A DNA stretch of 64,000 nucleotides from Streptomyces sp. XD-27 (lineage in GTDB: Bacteria; Actinomycetota; Actinomycetes; Streptomycetales; Streptomycetaceae): assembly GCF_030553055.1 (NCBI RefSeq), contig NZ_CP130713.1:5084001-5148000 (forward strand). The letters run 5' to 3'. Below the pieces are notes generated by a model that worked only from the letters and a program-made list of their open reading frames with translations, was not told where the DNA came from and made no database searches. Below, piece after piece: positions 18,119 to 28,129 of this stretch (positions within the stretch are counted from its first letter, which is position 1; every line of letters starts with the position of its first letter). The position numbers and the translations under genes were made by a program.

Positions 18119-18138
18119 CCGAGGAGACCGCATGACCG
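18105..18138 (+). repeat. 17-bp perfect tandem duplication at the galE-galK junction
   Basis: AGGAGACCGCATGACCG occurs twice back to back (18105-18121 and 18122-18138). The first copy holds the galE stop and a start codon for a six-codon mini-ORF (MTEETA). The second holds the Shine-Dalgarno GGAG and ATG of galK. One original ATGA-type junction was probably duplicated, converting an overlap into a 13-bp gap. Confidence 0.9.
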
Positions 18139-19325
18139 ACCCCGTCGAGCACGGCCCCGGCCGCACCGCCGCCGCCTTCCAGGAGGTGTACGGGGCCGTG
18201 CCCGCGGGCGTCTGGGCGGCGCCCGGCCGGATCAACCTGATCGGCGAGCACACGGACTACAACGACGGCTTCGTGATGCCGCTGGCCCTGCCGCACACCA
18301 CGCTCGCCGCCGCCGCGCCGCGCGCGGACGGCGTGCTGCGGCTGCACTCCGGTGCCGTGCCGGGCTCGGTGGTCGAACTGCGGGTCGCCGAGCTGGACCC
18401 GGCCGCAGTCGGCCGGGCCGGCGGAGACCGCGGAGGCTGGGCGGCGTACCCGGCCGGGGTGGTGTGGGCGCTGAAGGACGCCGGACTGGCCGTGGGCGGG
18501 CTGGACCTGCACCTCGACAGCACCGTGCCCACCGGCGCCGGGCTCTCCTCCTCCGCCGCGCTGGAGGTCGCCACGGCCGCCGCGCTGAACGAGTTGTACG
18601 GGCTCGGACTCGATTCCCGGTCGATCGCGCGGCTGTGCCAGCGCGCGGAGAACGCCTTCGTGGGCGTGCCCTGCGGGATCATGGACCAGACCGCGTCCGC
18701 CTGCTGCACCGCCGGGCACGCCCTCTTCCTCGACACCCGCGACCTGCGGATGCGGCAGGTCCCGTTCGACCCGGCGGCCGAGGGCCTGCGGCTGCTGGTG
18801 ATCGACACCCGGGTCAGGCACGAGCTGGGGGACGGCGCGTACGCTCAGCGGCGCGCCTCCTGTGAGGCGGGCGCGCGGGCGCTCGGGGTACGCGCCCTGC
18901 GTGATGTCCCGTACGCGCATCTGAATTCCGTGGTCGCGGAGCTGGCCGACGACCCCGTCACGCTGCGCCGCGTGCGGCACGTGGTGACCGAGATCCGACG
19001 GGTCGAAGAGGTCGTCGAGTGTCTGGACGCGGGTGCCGTCCGGGCCATCGGGCCGCTGCTGACCGCCGGGCACGCCTCCTGCCGGGACGACTTCGAGATC
19101 TCGTGCCCGGAGCTGGACCTGGCCGTCGAGGCGGCGACCGCGGCGGGGGCGCTGGGCGCCCGGATGACGGGCGGCGGCTTCGGCGGCTCGGCGATCGCAC
19201 TGGTGGCGGAGGCGGCCGTGGAGCGGGTCTCCACGGCCGTGGACCGGGCCTTCGCGGCGGCCGGTTACCGACCCCCGCGGCTCTTCCCCGCGCTGCCCTC
19301 CGAAGGAGCCCGCCGTCTGCTGTGA
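18132..19325 (+). CDS. galK: Galactokinase
   Basis: A 397-residue GHMP-family kinase that makes galactose-1-phosphate from galactose and ATP. The galactokinase signature GRINLIGEHTDYNDGFVMP is near residue 38, the ATP-binding loop is PTGAGLSSSAALEVA, and the C-terminal motif is GARMTGGGFGGSAIAL. The catalytic Asp is in CGIMDQTASACC. It starts at ATG 18132 with its ribosome site inside the tandem duplication. It closes the galTEK operon. No terminator hairpin stands out just after it. Confidence 0.96.
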   Translation: MTDPVEHGPGRTAAAFQEVYGAVPAGVWAAPGRINLIGEHTDYNDGFVMPLALPHTTLAAAAPRADGVLRLHSGAVPGSVVELRVAELDPAAVGRAGGDRGGWAAYPAGVVWALKDAGLAVGGLDLHLDSTVPTGAGLSSSAALEVATAAALNELYGLGLDSRSIARLCQRAENAFVGVPCGIMDQTASACCTAGHALFLDTRDLRMRQVPFDPAAEGLRLLVIDTRVRHELGDGAYAQRRASCEAGARALGVRALRDVPYAHLNSVVAELADDPVTLRRVRHVVTEIRRVEEVVECLDAGAVRAIGPLLTAGHASCRDDFEISCPELDLAVEAATAAGALGARMTGGGFGGSAIALVAEAAVERVSTAVDRAFAAAGYRPPRLFPALPSEGARRLL

Positions 19326-19384
19326 GCCGGCGCGGCGGGCCGCCGCCGCACCGGCCGGGCGAGCGCCCTCCACGATCGAATTCC

Positions 19385-19400
19385 GTCAATCTTGATTGAC
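19385..19400. promoter_or_regulatory. 16-bp palindrome overlapping a possible -35 upstream of a response regulator gene
   Basis: GTCAATC-TT-GATTGAC is a perfect 7-bp inverted repeat with a 2-bp centre, unusually AT-rich for this genome. Its right arm runs into TTGACC (19396-19401), a good -35, followed at 17 bp by a weak -10 (CACTAA). A dimeric regulator bound here would block this promoter. It lies 60 bp after galK and about 200 bp before the response regulator gene. Confidence 0.45.
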
Positions 19401-19603
19401 CGGTGCCGTGATGCGGAACACTAACCCCACCGTGCACGGGCGAGGCGGGGCACTTTCGCCGTTTCGCTTCTGGGGCCGCACCCCGCCCGTACGCTCGGTA
19501 TCCGACATGCGGCTCCCGCCGCGTGGCGTGCGCCGGTGGGGGCCGGCGCTGATCAGGGGGCGAGGTTCTTCCGCTCCGCATCCGGTGCCGCTGGGGGGCG
19601 ACT

Positions 19604-20421
19604 GTGACACGTATCCGGGTATTGGTGGTGGACGATCACCGCATCTTCGCCGAGTCCCTGGCCGCCGCCCTCGCGGCGGAGCAGGACGTGGACGTGGCGG
19701 CGGCGGGCAGCGGGCCCGCCGCGCTGCGCTGTCTGGAGCGCGGCGCCGCCGAGGGGCGCCGCTTCGACGTCACGCTGGTGGACGCCGATCTGGGCGCGGC
19801 GCCGGCCCCGCCTCCCAACGGGGCCTTCCCCGGCGCGGGTGCCCCCGAGGCGCCCCCGCTCCGCGCCCGGCGGGCGCGCTGGCCGCGAGCCCGCCCGCAG
19901 CGGATGGGATCGCCCTGGTCAGCGCGGTGCGCTCGGCGCATCCCGGGGCGCGCGCGGTGGTCCTCGCCGAGCGCGACGATCCCCGCCGCGCCGCGGCGGC
20001 GCTCCAGGCCGGGGCCTGCGGCTGGGTCGCCAAGGACTGCTCGCTCTCCCGGCTGCTCGCGGTCATCCGCGGGGTGCTGCGCGACGAGACGCATCTGCCG
20101 CCCGCCCTGCTCACCGGCGTGCTGCGGGAGCTGACCGCGGCCCGCAAGCACCGCACCGAGAGCGAGCGGCTGGTGGAGTCGCTGACCCCGCGCGAGCGCG
20201 AGGTGCTGCGCTGCATGGTGGCGGGGCTGGGCCGCAAGGCGGTCGCCGAGCGGCTCTACCTCTCCCCGCACACCGTCCGTACGCACATGCAGAACGTGCT
20301 CGGCAAGCTCGGGGTGCACTCCACGCTGGCCGCCGTCGCGCTGGCCCGCCGGGCGGGCGTCGGGCCCGTGGATCTGGACTCAGCCGGGGATGTTGTCGAA
20401 CGGGGCGGTCAGCTGGCGTAG
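19604..20421 (+). CDS. LuxR/NarL-type response regulator, frame interrupted
   Basis: A regulator of about 270 residues. Its receiver domain starts RVLVVDDHRIFAESLAAAL, and the phospho-Asp is in VTLVDADLG. An unusual Ala/Pro-rich loop of about 40 residues follows, then DGIALVSAVRSAHPGARAVV, the conserved Lys in WVAKDCS, and the LuxR helix-turn-helix SLTPREREVLRCMVAGLG with HTVRTHMQNVLGKLGV. The two halves are in different frames; the switch is one missing base inside the loop, next to CCCCC runs at 19842-19846 and 19853-19857. GTG 19604 follows GGGGGG. No adjacent kinase. The 3' end overlaps the convergent marR gene by 42 bp. Confidence 0.75.
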
Positions 20422-20877
20422 CAGGCCGGCCAGGTCGGCCCGCTGGGCCTGGGTCAGTTCGCCCAGGATCGCCCGTTCCTGGGCGAGCAGTCCGGCCAGC
20501 GCCTGGTCGGCGCGGTCGCGCCCCTCGGGGGTGAGCCGGACCAGCACGCCGCGCCGGTCGCTCGGGTCGGGCAGCCGCTCCACAAGGCCCTTTTTCGCCA
20601 GTCTGTCGATGCGGTTGGTCATGGTGCCCGAGGTGACCAGTGTCTGGGTGAGCAACTGCCCTGGTGAGAGCTGGTACGGAGCCCCCGCGCGGCGCAGCGA
20701 GGTGAGGACGTCGAACTCCCAGGGCTCCAGGTTGTGCTCGGCGAACGCGAGTCGGCGGGCCCGGTCGAGGTGGCGGGCGAGCCTGCTGACCCGGCTCAGC
20801 ACTTCCAGCGGCTCCACGTCGAGGTCAGGGCGCTCGCGGCGCCATGCTGCGACCAGCCGATCGACCTCGTCCTCCAT
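20380..20877 (-). CDS. MarR-family transcriptional regulator
   Basis: A 165-residue winged-helix regulator: EVLSRVSRLARHLDRARR dimer helix, recognition region LSPGQLLTQTLVTSGTMTNRIDRLAKKGLVER, wing PDPSDRRGVLVRLTPEGR, and C-terminal dimer helix. MarR proteins usually repress themselves and a neighbour and are released by small ligands. The ATG at 20877 has no ribosome site but has TACACT ending 7 nt upstream, so the mRNA is probably leaderless. An 18-bp palindrome plus a repeated half-site lies in the shared promoter with the divergent trans-aconitate methyltransferase gene. Ligand unknown. Confidence 0.92.
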   Translation of the reverse strand: MEDEVDRLVAAWRRERPDLDVEPLEVLSRVSRLARHLDRARRLAFAEHNLEPWEFDVLTSLRRAGAPYQLSPGQLLTQTLVTSGTMTNRIDRLAKKGLVERLPDPSDRRGVLVRLTPEGRDRADQALAGLLAQERAILGELTQAQRADLAGLLRQLTAPFDNIPG

Positions 20878-20884
20878 GGAGATC

Positions 20885-20943
20885 AGTGTAGTAGGTCTGT
20901 CGACATGAAGTCTCTTGAGCTGAAGTCTCTTGACGTCAAGAGA
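20885..20943. promoter_or_regulatory. marR promoter and MarR-type operator
   Basis: TCTCTTGACGTCAAGAGA (20926-20943) is a perfect 18-bp palindrome. A second copy of its left half with its 5' flank, TGAAGTCTCTTGA, begins 15 bp earlier on the same strand. The minus-strand -10 TACACT is at 20885-20890. CTTGA..TCAAG is the common core of MarR-family operators, so autoregulation and control of the divergent methyltransferase gene at 21024 are likely. Confidence 0.7.
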
Positions 20944-21023
20944 TAGAACCCGTGATGGTGGGCATCGAAGCGGGAGCACAGCTCCACCCCGGATCTATCG
21001 CACTTCGCTAGGGGGCTCGACCC

Positions 21024-21845
21024 ATGGACGCAACTCCCCATTGGGATCCGCACCAATACCTACGCCACGCCACCCACCGGACCCGCCCGTTCCACGATCT
21101 ACTGGCCCGCGTACCCCGGCTGCCCGCCGCCGACCGCCCCGCCCGGATCGCGGACCTCGGGTGCGGCCCCGGCAATGTCACCGCCCTGCTCGCCGACCGC
21201 TGGTCCGACGCCCTGATCACCGGGTTCGACAACTCCGCCGAGATGCTGGCGGAGGCCGGCACCCGCGCGGGGCGCACCCCCGGCGGCGGGCGGCTGGACT
21301 TCCGGTTCGCCGACGCCGCGCACTGGGTGCCGGACGAGACGTACGACCTGATCGTCTCCAACGCCGCGCTCCAGTGGGTGCCGCGCCACGCCGACTCCTT
21401 CGCCGCGTGGGTGGACGCCCTGGTCCCCGGCGGCACCTTCGCCTTCCAGGTCCCCGGCAACTTCACCTCCCCCAGCCACGCCCTGCTCGGCGAGCTGTGC
21501 GACAGCCCCCAGTGGCGGGACCGGCTCGACGGCCATGGCCGCCGCTTCGTCCACATCCTCACCCCGGTCGACTACCTGGAGCGGCTCTCGGCGCTCGGCT
21601 GCGCGGTGGACGCGTGGGAGACCACGTACGTCCAACTGCTGGAGGGGGAGGACCCGGTCCTGGACTGGGTCAAGGGCACCGCCCTGCGCCCGGTCCTCAC
21701 CGCGCTGCGCGACGACCCGGAGGCGACCGAGGAGTTCCTCGCCGAATACCGGGACCTGCTGCGCAAGGCGTATCCCAGCGGCCCTTACGGCACGCCCTTC
21801 CCGTTCCGGCGGATCTTCGTCGTGGCCCGCAGAGAGAGCGCGTGA
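21024..21845 (+). CDS. tam: Trans-aconitate 2-methyltransferase
   Basis: A 273-residue SAM-dependent methyltransferase that esterifies trans-aconitate, a spontaneous by-product that inhibits aconitase. WDPHQYLRHATHRTRPFHDLLARV is the family N-terminus. SAM motif I is IADLGCGPGNVTALLADRW, motif II GFDNSAEML, and SNAALQWVPRHAD and FAFQVPGNFTSPSHALL follow. The C-terminal AYPSGPYGTPFPFRRIF matches the family. It starts at ATG 21024. It shares its promoter region and MarR-type operator with the divergent marR gene, which suggests regulation by that protein. Confidence 0.9.
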   Translation: MDATPHWDPHQYLRHATHRTRPFHDLLARVPRLPAADRPARIADLGCGPGNVTALLADRWSDALITGFDNSAEMLAEAGTRAGRTPGGGRLDFRFADAAHWVPDETYDLIVSNAALQWVPRHADSFAAWVDALVPGGTFAFQVPGNFTSPSHALLGELCDSPQWRDRLDGHGRRFVHILTPVDYLERLSALGCAVDAWETTYVQLLEGEDPVLDWVKGTALRPVLTALRDDPEATEEFLAEYRDLLRKAYPSGPYGTPFPFRRIFVVARRESA

Positions 21846-21855
21846 AGAGAACACG

Positions 21856-21906
21856 GCTGACCGGAGCACCGGACGGGCCCCGAGCCCGTCCGGCACTCCG
21901 GTCAGC
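21856..21906. terminator. Long bidirectional terminator between tam and the TetR gene
   Basis: Nested inverted repeats: an outer 11-bp stem GCTGACCGGAG/CTCCGGTCAGC and an inner 9-bp stem CCGGACGGG/CCCGTCCGG, separated by symmetric CA bulges around a 7-nt loop. The outer right arm includes the stop codon of the convergent TetR gene. Confidence 0.75.
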
Positions 21907-22600
21907 TGCGGCGGTGGCCGACCAGGCGCGGCTTCGGCTCCAGGCCGTCGAGACCGTGCCAGGCCAGGTTCACCAGGTGCGCCGCCACCTCGGCCTTCTT
22001 GGGCTTGCGCACGTCCAGCCACCACTGGCCGGTCAGCGCGACCATGCCCACCAGCGCCTGCGCGTACAGCGGCGCCAGCTTCGCGTCGAAGCCGCGGGCC
22101 TTGAACTCCAGGCCCAGGATGTCCTCGACCTGGGTGGCGATGTCACTGATCAGTGAGGCGAAGGTGCCGGTGGACTGGGCGACGGGGGAGTCCCGGACCA
22201 GGATCCGGAACCCGTCGGTGTACTCGTCGATGTAGTCCAGCAGCGCGAACGCCGCCTGCTCCAGCAGCTCCCGCGGATGGCCCGCGGTCAGCGCCCCCGT
22301 GACCATGTCCAGCAGCTGCCGCATCTCGCGGTCGACGACCACCGCGTACAGCCCCTCCTTGCCGCCGAAGTGCTCGTACACCACCGGCTTGGAGACCCCG
22401 GCCTTGGCCGCGATCTCCTCTACCGAGGTGCCCTCGAAACCGCGCTCGGCGAACAGGGTCCGACCGATGTCCAGCAGCTGCTCACGGCGCTCCTTGCCGG
22501 TCATCCGCACCCGGCGGGCGCGCCGGCCCCCCGCGGCCGCGGACCGGTCCCGCTGCTTGCCGTTGCTTCTGCCGTTCTCGATCGCCACGTCGTCCATCAT
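21902..22600 (-). CDS. TetR-family regulator linked to the desaturase
   Basis: A 232-residue regulator. After a basic, disordered N-terminal stretch, the TetR helix-turn-helix reads REQLLDIGRTLFAERGFEGTSVEEIAAKAGVSKPVVYEHFGGKEGLYAVVV in the expected order, followed by a helical ligand domain. It lies 36 bp downstream of the fatty-acid desaturase gene on the same strand, so it is probably co-transcribed and controls membrane lipid unsaturation, as TetR-type lipid sensors do elsewhere. The start MMDD at 22600 is preferred because GGGGGAGG directly precedes it; an in-frame ATG at 22627 is possible. The ribosome site lies in a hairpin. Confidence 0.9.
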   Translation of the reverse strand: MMDDVAIENGRSNGKQRDRSAAAGGRRARRVRMTGKERREQLLDIGRTLFAERGFEGTSVEEIAAKAGVSKPVVYEHFGGKEGLYAVVVDREMRQLLDMVTGALTAGHPRELLEQAAFALLDYIDEYTDGFRILVRDSPVAQSTGTFASLISDIATQVEDILGLEFKARGFDAKLAPLYAQALVGMVALTGQWWLDVRKPKKAEVAAHLVNLAWHGLDGLEPKPRLVGHRRS

Positions 22601-22604
22601 GCCT

Positions 22605-22625
22605 CCCCCACCTGGGGGAACCCCC
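22605..22625 (-). promoter_or_regulatory. Hairpin covering the ribosome site of the TetR gene
   Basis: In the mRNA, CCCCC-AGGT-GGGGG (22618-22605 on the minus strand) forms a 5-bp stem whose right arm is part of the GGGGGAGG ribosome site. An upstream GGGGG (22621-22625) can pair with the same CCCCC run in an alternative, exclusive hairpin. This could tune TetR translation relative to the desaturase. Confidence 0.35.
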
Positions 22626-22636
22626 ATGCGGTGTCC

Positions 22637-23596
22637 TCAACTGCGCCGGGCGTCGATACGGGCCTCGCTGGGCCACCGCACGTCGTACGCCCAGCCCGCC
22701 TTCTCGAACCAGCGGATGATCCGGGCGCTGGAGTCCAGCTGCCCCTTCAGCACGCCGTGGCGCGCGCAGGTCGGGTCGGCGTGGTGGAGGTTGTGCCACG
22801 ACTCGCCGCACGAGAGCACCGCCAGCCACCAGACATTTCCGGACTTGTCGCGCGACTTGAACGGGCGCTTGCCGACCGCGTGGCAGATCGAGTTGATCGA
22901 CCAGGTGACATGGTGCAGCAGCGCCACCCGTACGAGTGAACCCCAGAAGAACGCGGTGACCGCGCCCTGCCAGGACCAGGTCACCAGGCCGCCGATCACG
23001 GGCGGGATCATCAGCGAGACCACCGTCCACAGCACGAACTGCCGGGAGACCCGCCGGATCGCGCCGTCCTTGATCAGATCCGGCGCGTACTTGTGCTGCG
23101 GGGTCTGCTCCTCGTCGAACATCCAGCCGATGTGCGCCCACCACAGCCCCTTCATCAGGGCCGGGACCGTCTCTCCGAACCGCCACGGCGAGTGCGGGTC
23201 GCCCTCGGCGTCGGAGAACTTGTGGTGCTTGCGGTGGTCGGCCACCCAGCGCACCAGCGGCCCCTCGACCGCCAGCGACCCGGCGATGGCCAGCGCGATC
23301 CGCAGCGGCCGCTTCGCCTTGAACGAGCCATGGGTGAAGTAGCGGTGGAAGCCGATCGTGATGCCGTGGCAGCCGATGTAGTACATGGCGACCATCAGGC
23401 CCAGGTCCAGCCAGCTGACGCCCCAGCCCCAGGCGAGGGGGACCGCCGCGACCAGCGCGACGAAGGGGACGACGATGAACAGCAGCAGGGCGATCTGCTC
23501 GACGGACCGCTTGCTGTCGCCGCCGAGAGTGGCGGAGCCAAGCGGGGTCTCCTGCGCCTTCGGCGCGTCCTCGACGACGTCGGGGCTTGCAGTCAT
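22637..23596 (-). CDS. Membrane fatty acid (acyl-CoA) delta-9-type desaturase
   Basis: A 319-residue integral membrane di-iron desaturase that places double bonds in acyl chains and so adjusts membrane fluidity. The three histidine boxes are present: HRYFTH, HRKHH (in [12 protein letters not shown]) and HNLHH (in [13 protein letters not shown]). Four hydrophobic spans are arranged in pairs between the boxes. ATG 23596 follows GAGGGA at good spacing; upstream codons would add a basic stretch unlike the family. It is first in a two-gene unit with the TetR gene, with a double palindromic operator just upstream. Confidence 0.93.
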   Translation of the reverse strand: MTASPDVVEDAPKAQETPLGSATLGGDSKRSVEQIALLLFIVVPFVALVAAVPLAWGWGVSWLDLGLMVAMYYIGCHGITIGFHRYFTHGSFKAKRPLRIALAIAGSLAVEGPLVRWVADHRKHHKFSDAEGDPHSPWRFGETVPALMKGLWWAHIGWMFDEEQTPQHKYAPDLIKDGAIRRVSRQFVLWTVVSLMIPPVIGGLVTWSWQGAVTAFFWGSLVRVALLHHVTWSINSICHAVGKRPFKSRDKSGNVWWLAVLSCGESWHNLHHADPTCARHGVLKGQLDSSARIIRWFEKAGWAYDVRWPSEARIDARRS

Positions 23597-23625
23597 GGAT
23601 TCCCTCAGAGGGCTCGGGGGAGGGC

Positions 23626-23652
23626 TACGGTTCCGTAACCTACGGCGACGTA
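23626..23652. promoter_or_regulatory. Duplicated TACG-N4-CGTA operator upstream of the desaturase
   Basis: Two palindromes, TACG-GTTC-CGTA (23626-23637) and TACG-GCGA-CGTA (23641-23652), are spaced 15 bp centre to centre, 30-56 bp before the desaturase start. TTGCCC and ATACTT further upstream on the minus strand may be the promoter, with its start point inside the sites. The geometry fits repression by a TetR dimer, most simply the TetR encoded in the same unit. Confidence 0.6.
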
Positions 23653-23786
23653 AGTATGGCAGGGCTCGGAGGCCGGGCAAGAGGGCTGTGCCATTCGCGC
23701 GCCGCCCGCCACCTATCCTTGGGGGCGTCGGACAGCGCGGTCCGCACCCCGCCAGATGTGCTCATCCCCTGCAAGGAGCCGCACCT

Positions 23787-26507
<2,721 letters not shown>

Positions 26508-26529
26508 CCTCCCGGTCGGGGCCGTGGTG

Positions 26530-26575
26530 TTCTGCCCGTGGGGGCGCTCCTTGCGGAGCGCCCCCACGGGCAGAA
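26530..26575. terminator. Very strong bidirectional terminator
   Basis: A 21-bp perfect stem (26530-26550 with 26555-26575) closed by a TTGC loop and followed on the + strand by GGTGTTTTT. It separates the convergent ppc and surface-protein genes. Confidence 0.9.
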
Positions 26576-26602
26576 GGTGTTTTTCGGGGGCTGCGCCCCG
26601 GA

Positions 26603-27277
26603 TCAGCTGCGGGACATGCGGCGGACGAGGAGGCCGCCGCCGACGAGCAGGGCCGCGGCCGTGCCGCCGATGACCCAGATGGCGGAACCGGCGCCGGTCT
26701 CGGCGAGGTTGCCGTCCTGCGCCGTGGCGTCCTCGGACTTGGCGGAGACGGACGGCGACGCGCCGGGGGCGGCCGCGGAGCCCGACTCGGACGGGGTCGC
26801 CGGGGTGGACGGGGTCGCGGACGCGGACGGGGTCGCGGACGCCGACGGGGCGGTGGTCGTGCCGTCCTCGTCCTTGCCCTCGCAGTCGGTCCAGAAGACC
26901 TTGTGCTTGGCCCTGCCGTGCTCGCCGTCGAAGTTCCAGATCAGCTTGTAGTGGCCGTCCGGCAGGGAGAGGTCCGCTGAGCGGCCGTGCCCCTTGTCGT
27001 CCAGCGCGATCGCGCCGGACTTGGCCTCGGCGCCCTTCGTACCGGTGGGCGGCATCTCGACGATCTTCCAGTCGGCCTGCTGGCGGCCGTCGAAGCCGAA
27101 GGCGTCGAGGTAGAAGGTGCACACATGGGGCTCGTTCTTGCGGAGCTCCTCGCCGGTCGCGGCGTCGTGGATCTTCACGGTGCCGTTGTCGCCGGGCGGG
27201 GTCGCGTACGCGGTGGGCGTGAGCAGCAGGGAAGCCGCTGCGGCCGAGACCGCACACGCCACGGGGAGAGTGCGCAT
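26603..27277 (-). CDS. Sortase-anchored surface protein with LAETG signal
   Basis: A 224-residue exported protein. The signal peptide is MRTLPVACAVSAAAASLLLTP and ends at AYA-TPPGD. A small globular domain of about 115 residues follows with one Cys pair, then a Ser/Thr/Ala/Pro-rich stalk with repeated SASATPS. The C-terminal sorting signal is LAETG, a hydrophobic span and the tail VRRMSRS. LAxTG is the motif of actinobacterial class E sortases, so the protein should be covalently fixed to peptidoglycan. The fold of the globular domain is unknown to me. I chose the ATG at 27277; an in-frame TTG lies four codons earlier. Neither has a clear ribosome site. Confidence 0.85.
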   Translation of the reverse strand: MRTLPVACAVSAAAASLLLTPTAYATPPGDNGTVKIHDAATGEELRKNEPHVCTFYLDAFGFDGRQQADWKIVEMPPTGTKGAEAKSGAIALDDKGHGRSADLSLPDGHYKLIWNFDGEHGRAKHKVFWTDCEGKDEDGTTTAPSASATPSASATPSTPATPSESGSAAAPGASPSVSAKSEDATAQDGNLAETGAGSAIWVIGGTAAALLVGGGLLVRRMSRS

Positions 27278-27474
27278 GGGGGATACCAACTTCGGTGTCT
27301 ACGGGGAAGTCGGGGGGTGGCGGCTCAGCTTCCTGGCAGTCCGGCCGCTGGTCAACAGGCTTTGCTGCGCATGCGCGGCATTGCGGGGTAGTTGTCCCGA
27401 TAACCCCGGGTAACGATCCGGTGAATGCGCCATTCCGCATGCCCGCGCGGGGCGTTTCGGGGCGGGCTGCGGAC

Positions 27475-27526
27475 AGCCGCGGCGGCTACAGCGTCCGCAG
27501 CGGATAGCCGCGGCGGCTACAGCGTC
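27475..27526. repeat. 31-bp-spaced direct repeat at the 3' end of a membrane protein gene
   Basis: AGCCGCGGCGGCTACAGCGTC occurs at 27475-27495 and 27506-27526. The right copy contains the stop codon of the membrane protein gene, so the left copy duplicates that gene end. Each copy starts with the near-palindrome AGCCGCGGCGGCT and could act as a terminator stem. Confidence 0.7.
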
Positions 27527-28038
27527 GCGAACGAGGCGACCAGCAGCGCCCCTCCCGCGACGGCCATCCCCCACCCGGTGCGCCGCATCCGCAAGCCCCC
27601 GGCCAGCACCACCGCCGCCAGCAGCAGCGAGCCGCCGAAGGGGACCCAGGCGTGCAGCACGCCCGCCGCCCCGGTCCGTACGGCCTGGTCGGTGCCGGGC
27701 TTGACCACCACCGCCAGCCGGTCGCCCGCGCCGTCCGCGACCGCCGCGTCGACCCGCATCGCGGCGCGCGGCTCCCCGGAGTGCCCGGCCGGCGCGAAGG
27801 ACCCGGTGCACCACTCGTCCCCGCACGAGCGGACCGTGAGCGTGCCCCGCTCGCGGCCCTTGGTCAGCATGGCGTGCTGCGCCGTACCCCAGGAGGCCCA
27901 CACGCCCGCGGCGACGATGAGGAGGGCGAACAGCGCCACGGCCGCGTTCCTGGCGAGCAGCAGCAGTCCGTACGCGCTCTCGCCCATGCGTCGCGTACGG
28001 CTGCGTCTGAGGGGAAGGGCCCCGGTGCTGGAAGGCAT
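27517..28038 (-). CDS. Hypothetical membrane protein
   Basis: A 173-residue protein of no family I recognise. A basic N-terminus precedes one span (AAVALFALLIVAAGVWASW). An extracytoplasmic domain with the Cys pair CGDEWC follows, then two more hydrophobic stretches (VPFGGSLLLAAVVLAGGL and GMAVAGGALLVASFATL). The CGDEWC pair may form a disulphide. ATG 28038 follows AAGGATCGCGGCC. It is about 90 bp downstream of pth's upstream-strand end on the same strand, but there is no clear functional link. Confidence 0.75.
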   Translation of the reverse strand: MPSSTGALPLRRSRTRRMGESAYGLLLLARNAAVALFALLIVAAGVWASWGTAQHAMLTKGRERGTLTVRSCGDEWCTGSFAPAGHSGEPRAAMRVDAAVADGAGDRLAVVVKPGTDQAVRTGAAGVLHAWVPFGGSLLLAAVVLAGGLRMRRTGWGMAVAGGALLVASFATL

Positions 28039-28129
28039 GGCCGCGATCCTTGGCCATGGACGAGGGCCGGGTCAACCTTGGCAGGACGGTTCGGCGGGCC
28101 CTGCGCGGCTTGTCTGACCTGGTCGGATT

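Noticed and set aside
22143..22156. TCACTGATCAGTGA, a perfect 14-bp palindrome
   Set aside because: It lies deep inside the TetR coding sequence and encodes ordinary residues (SLISD); no promoter is near.
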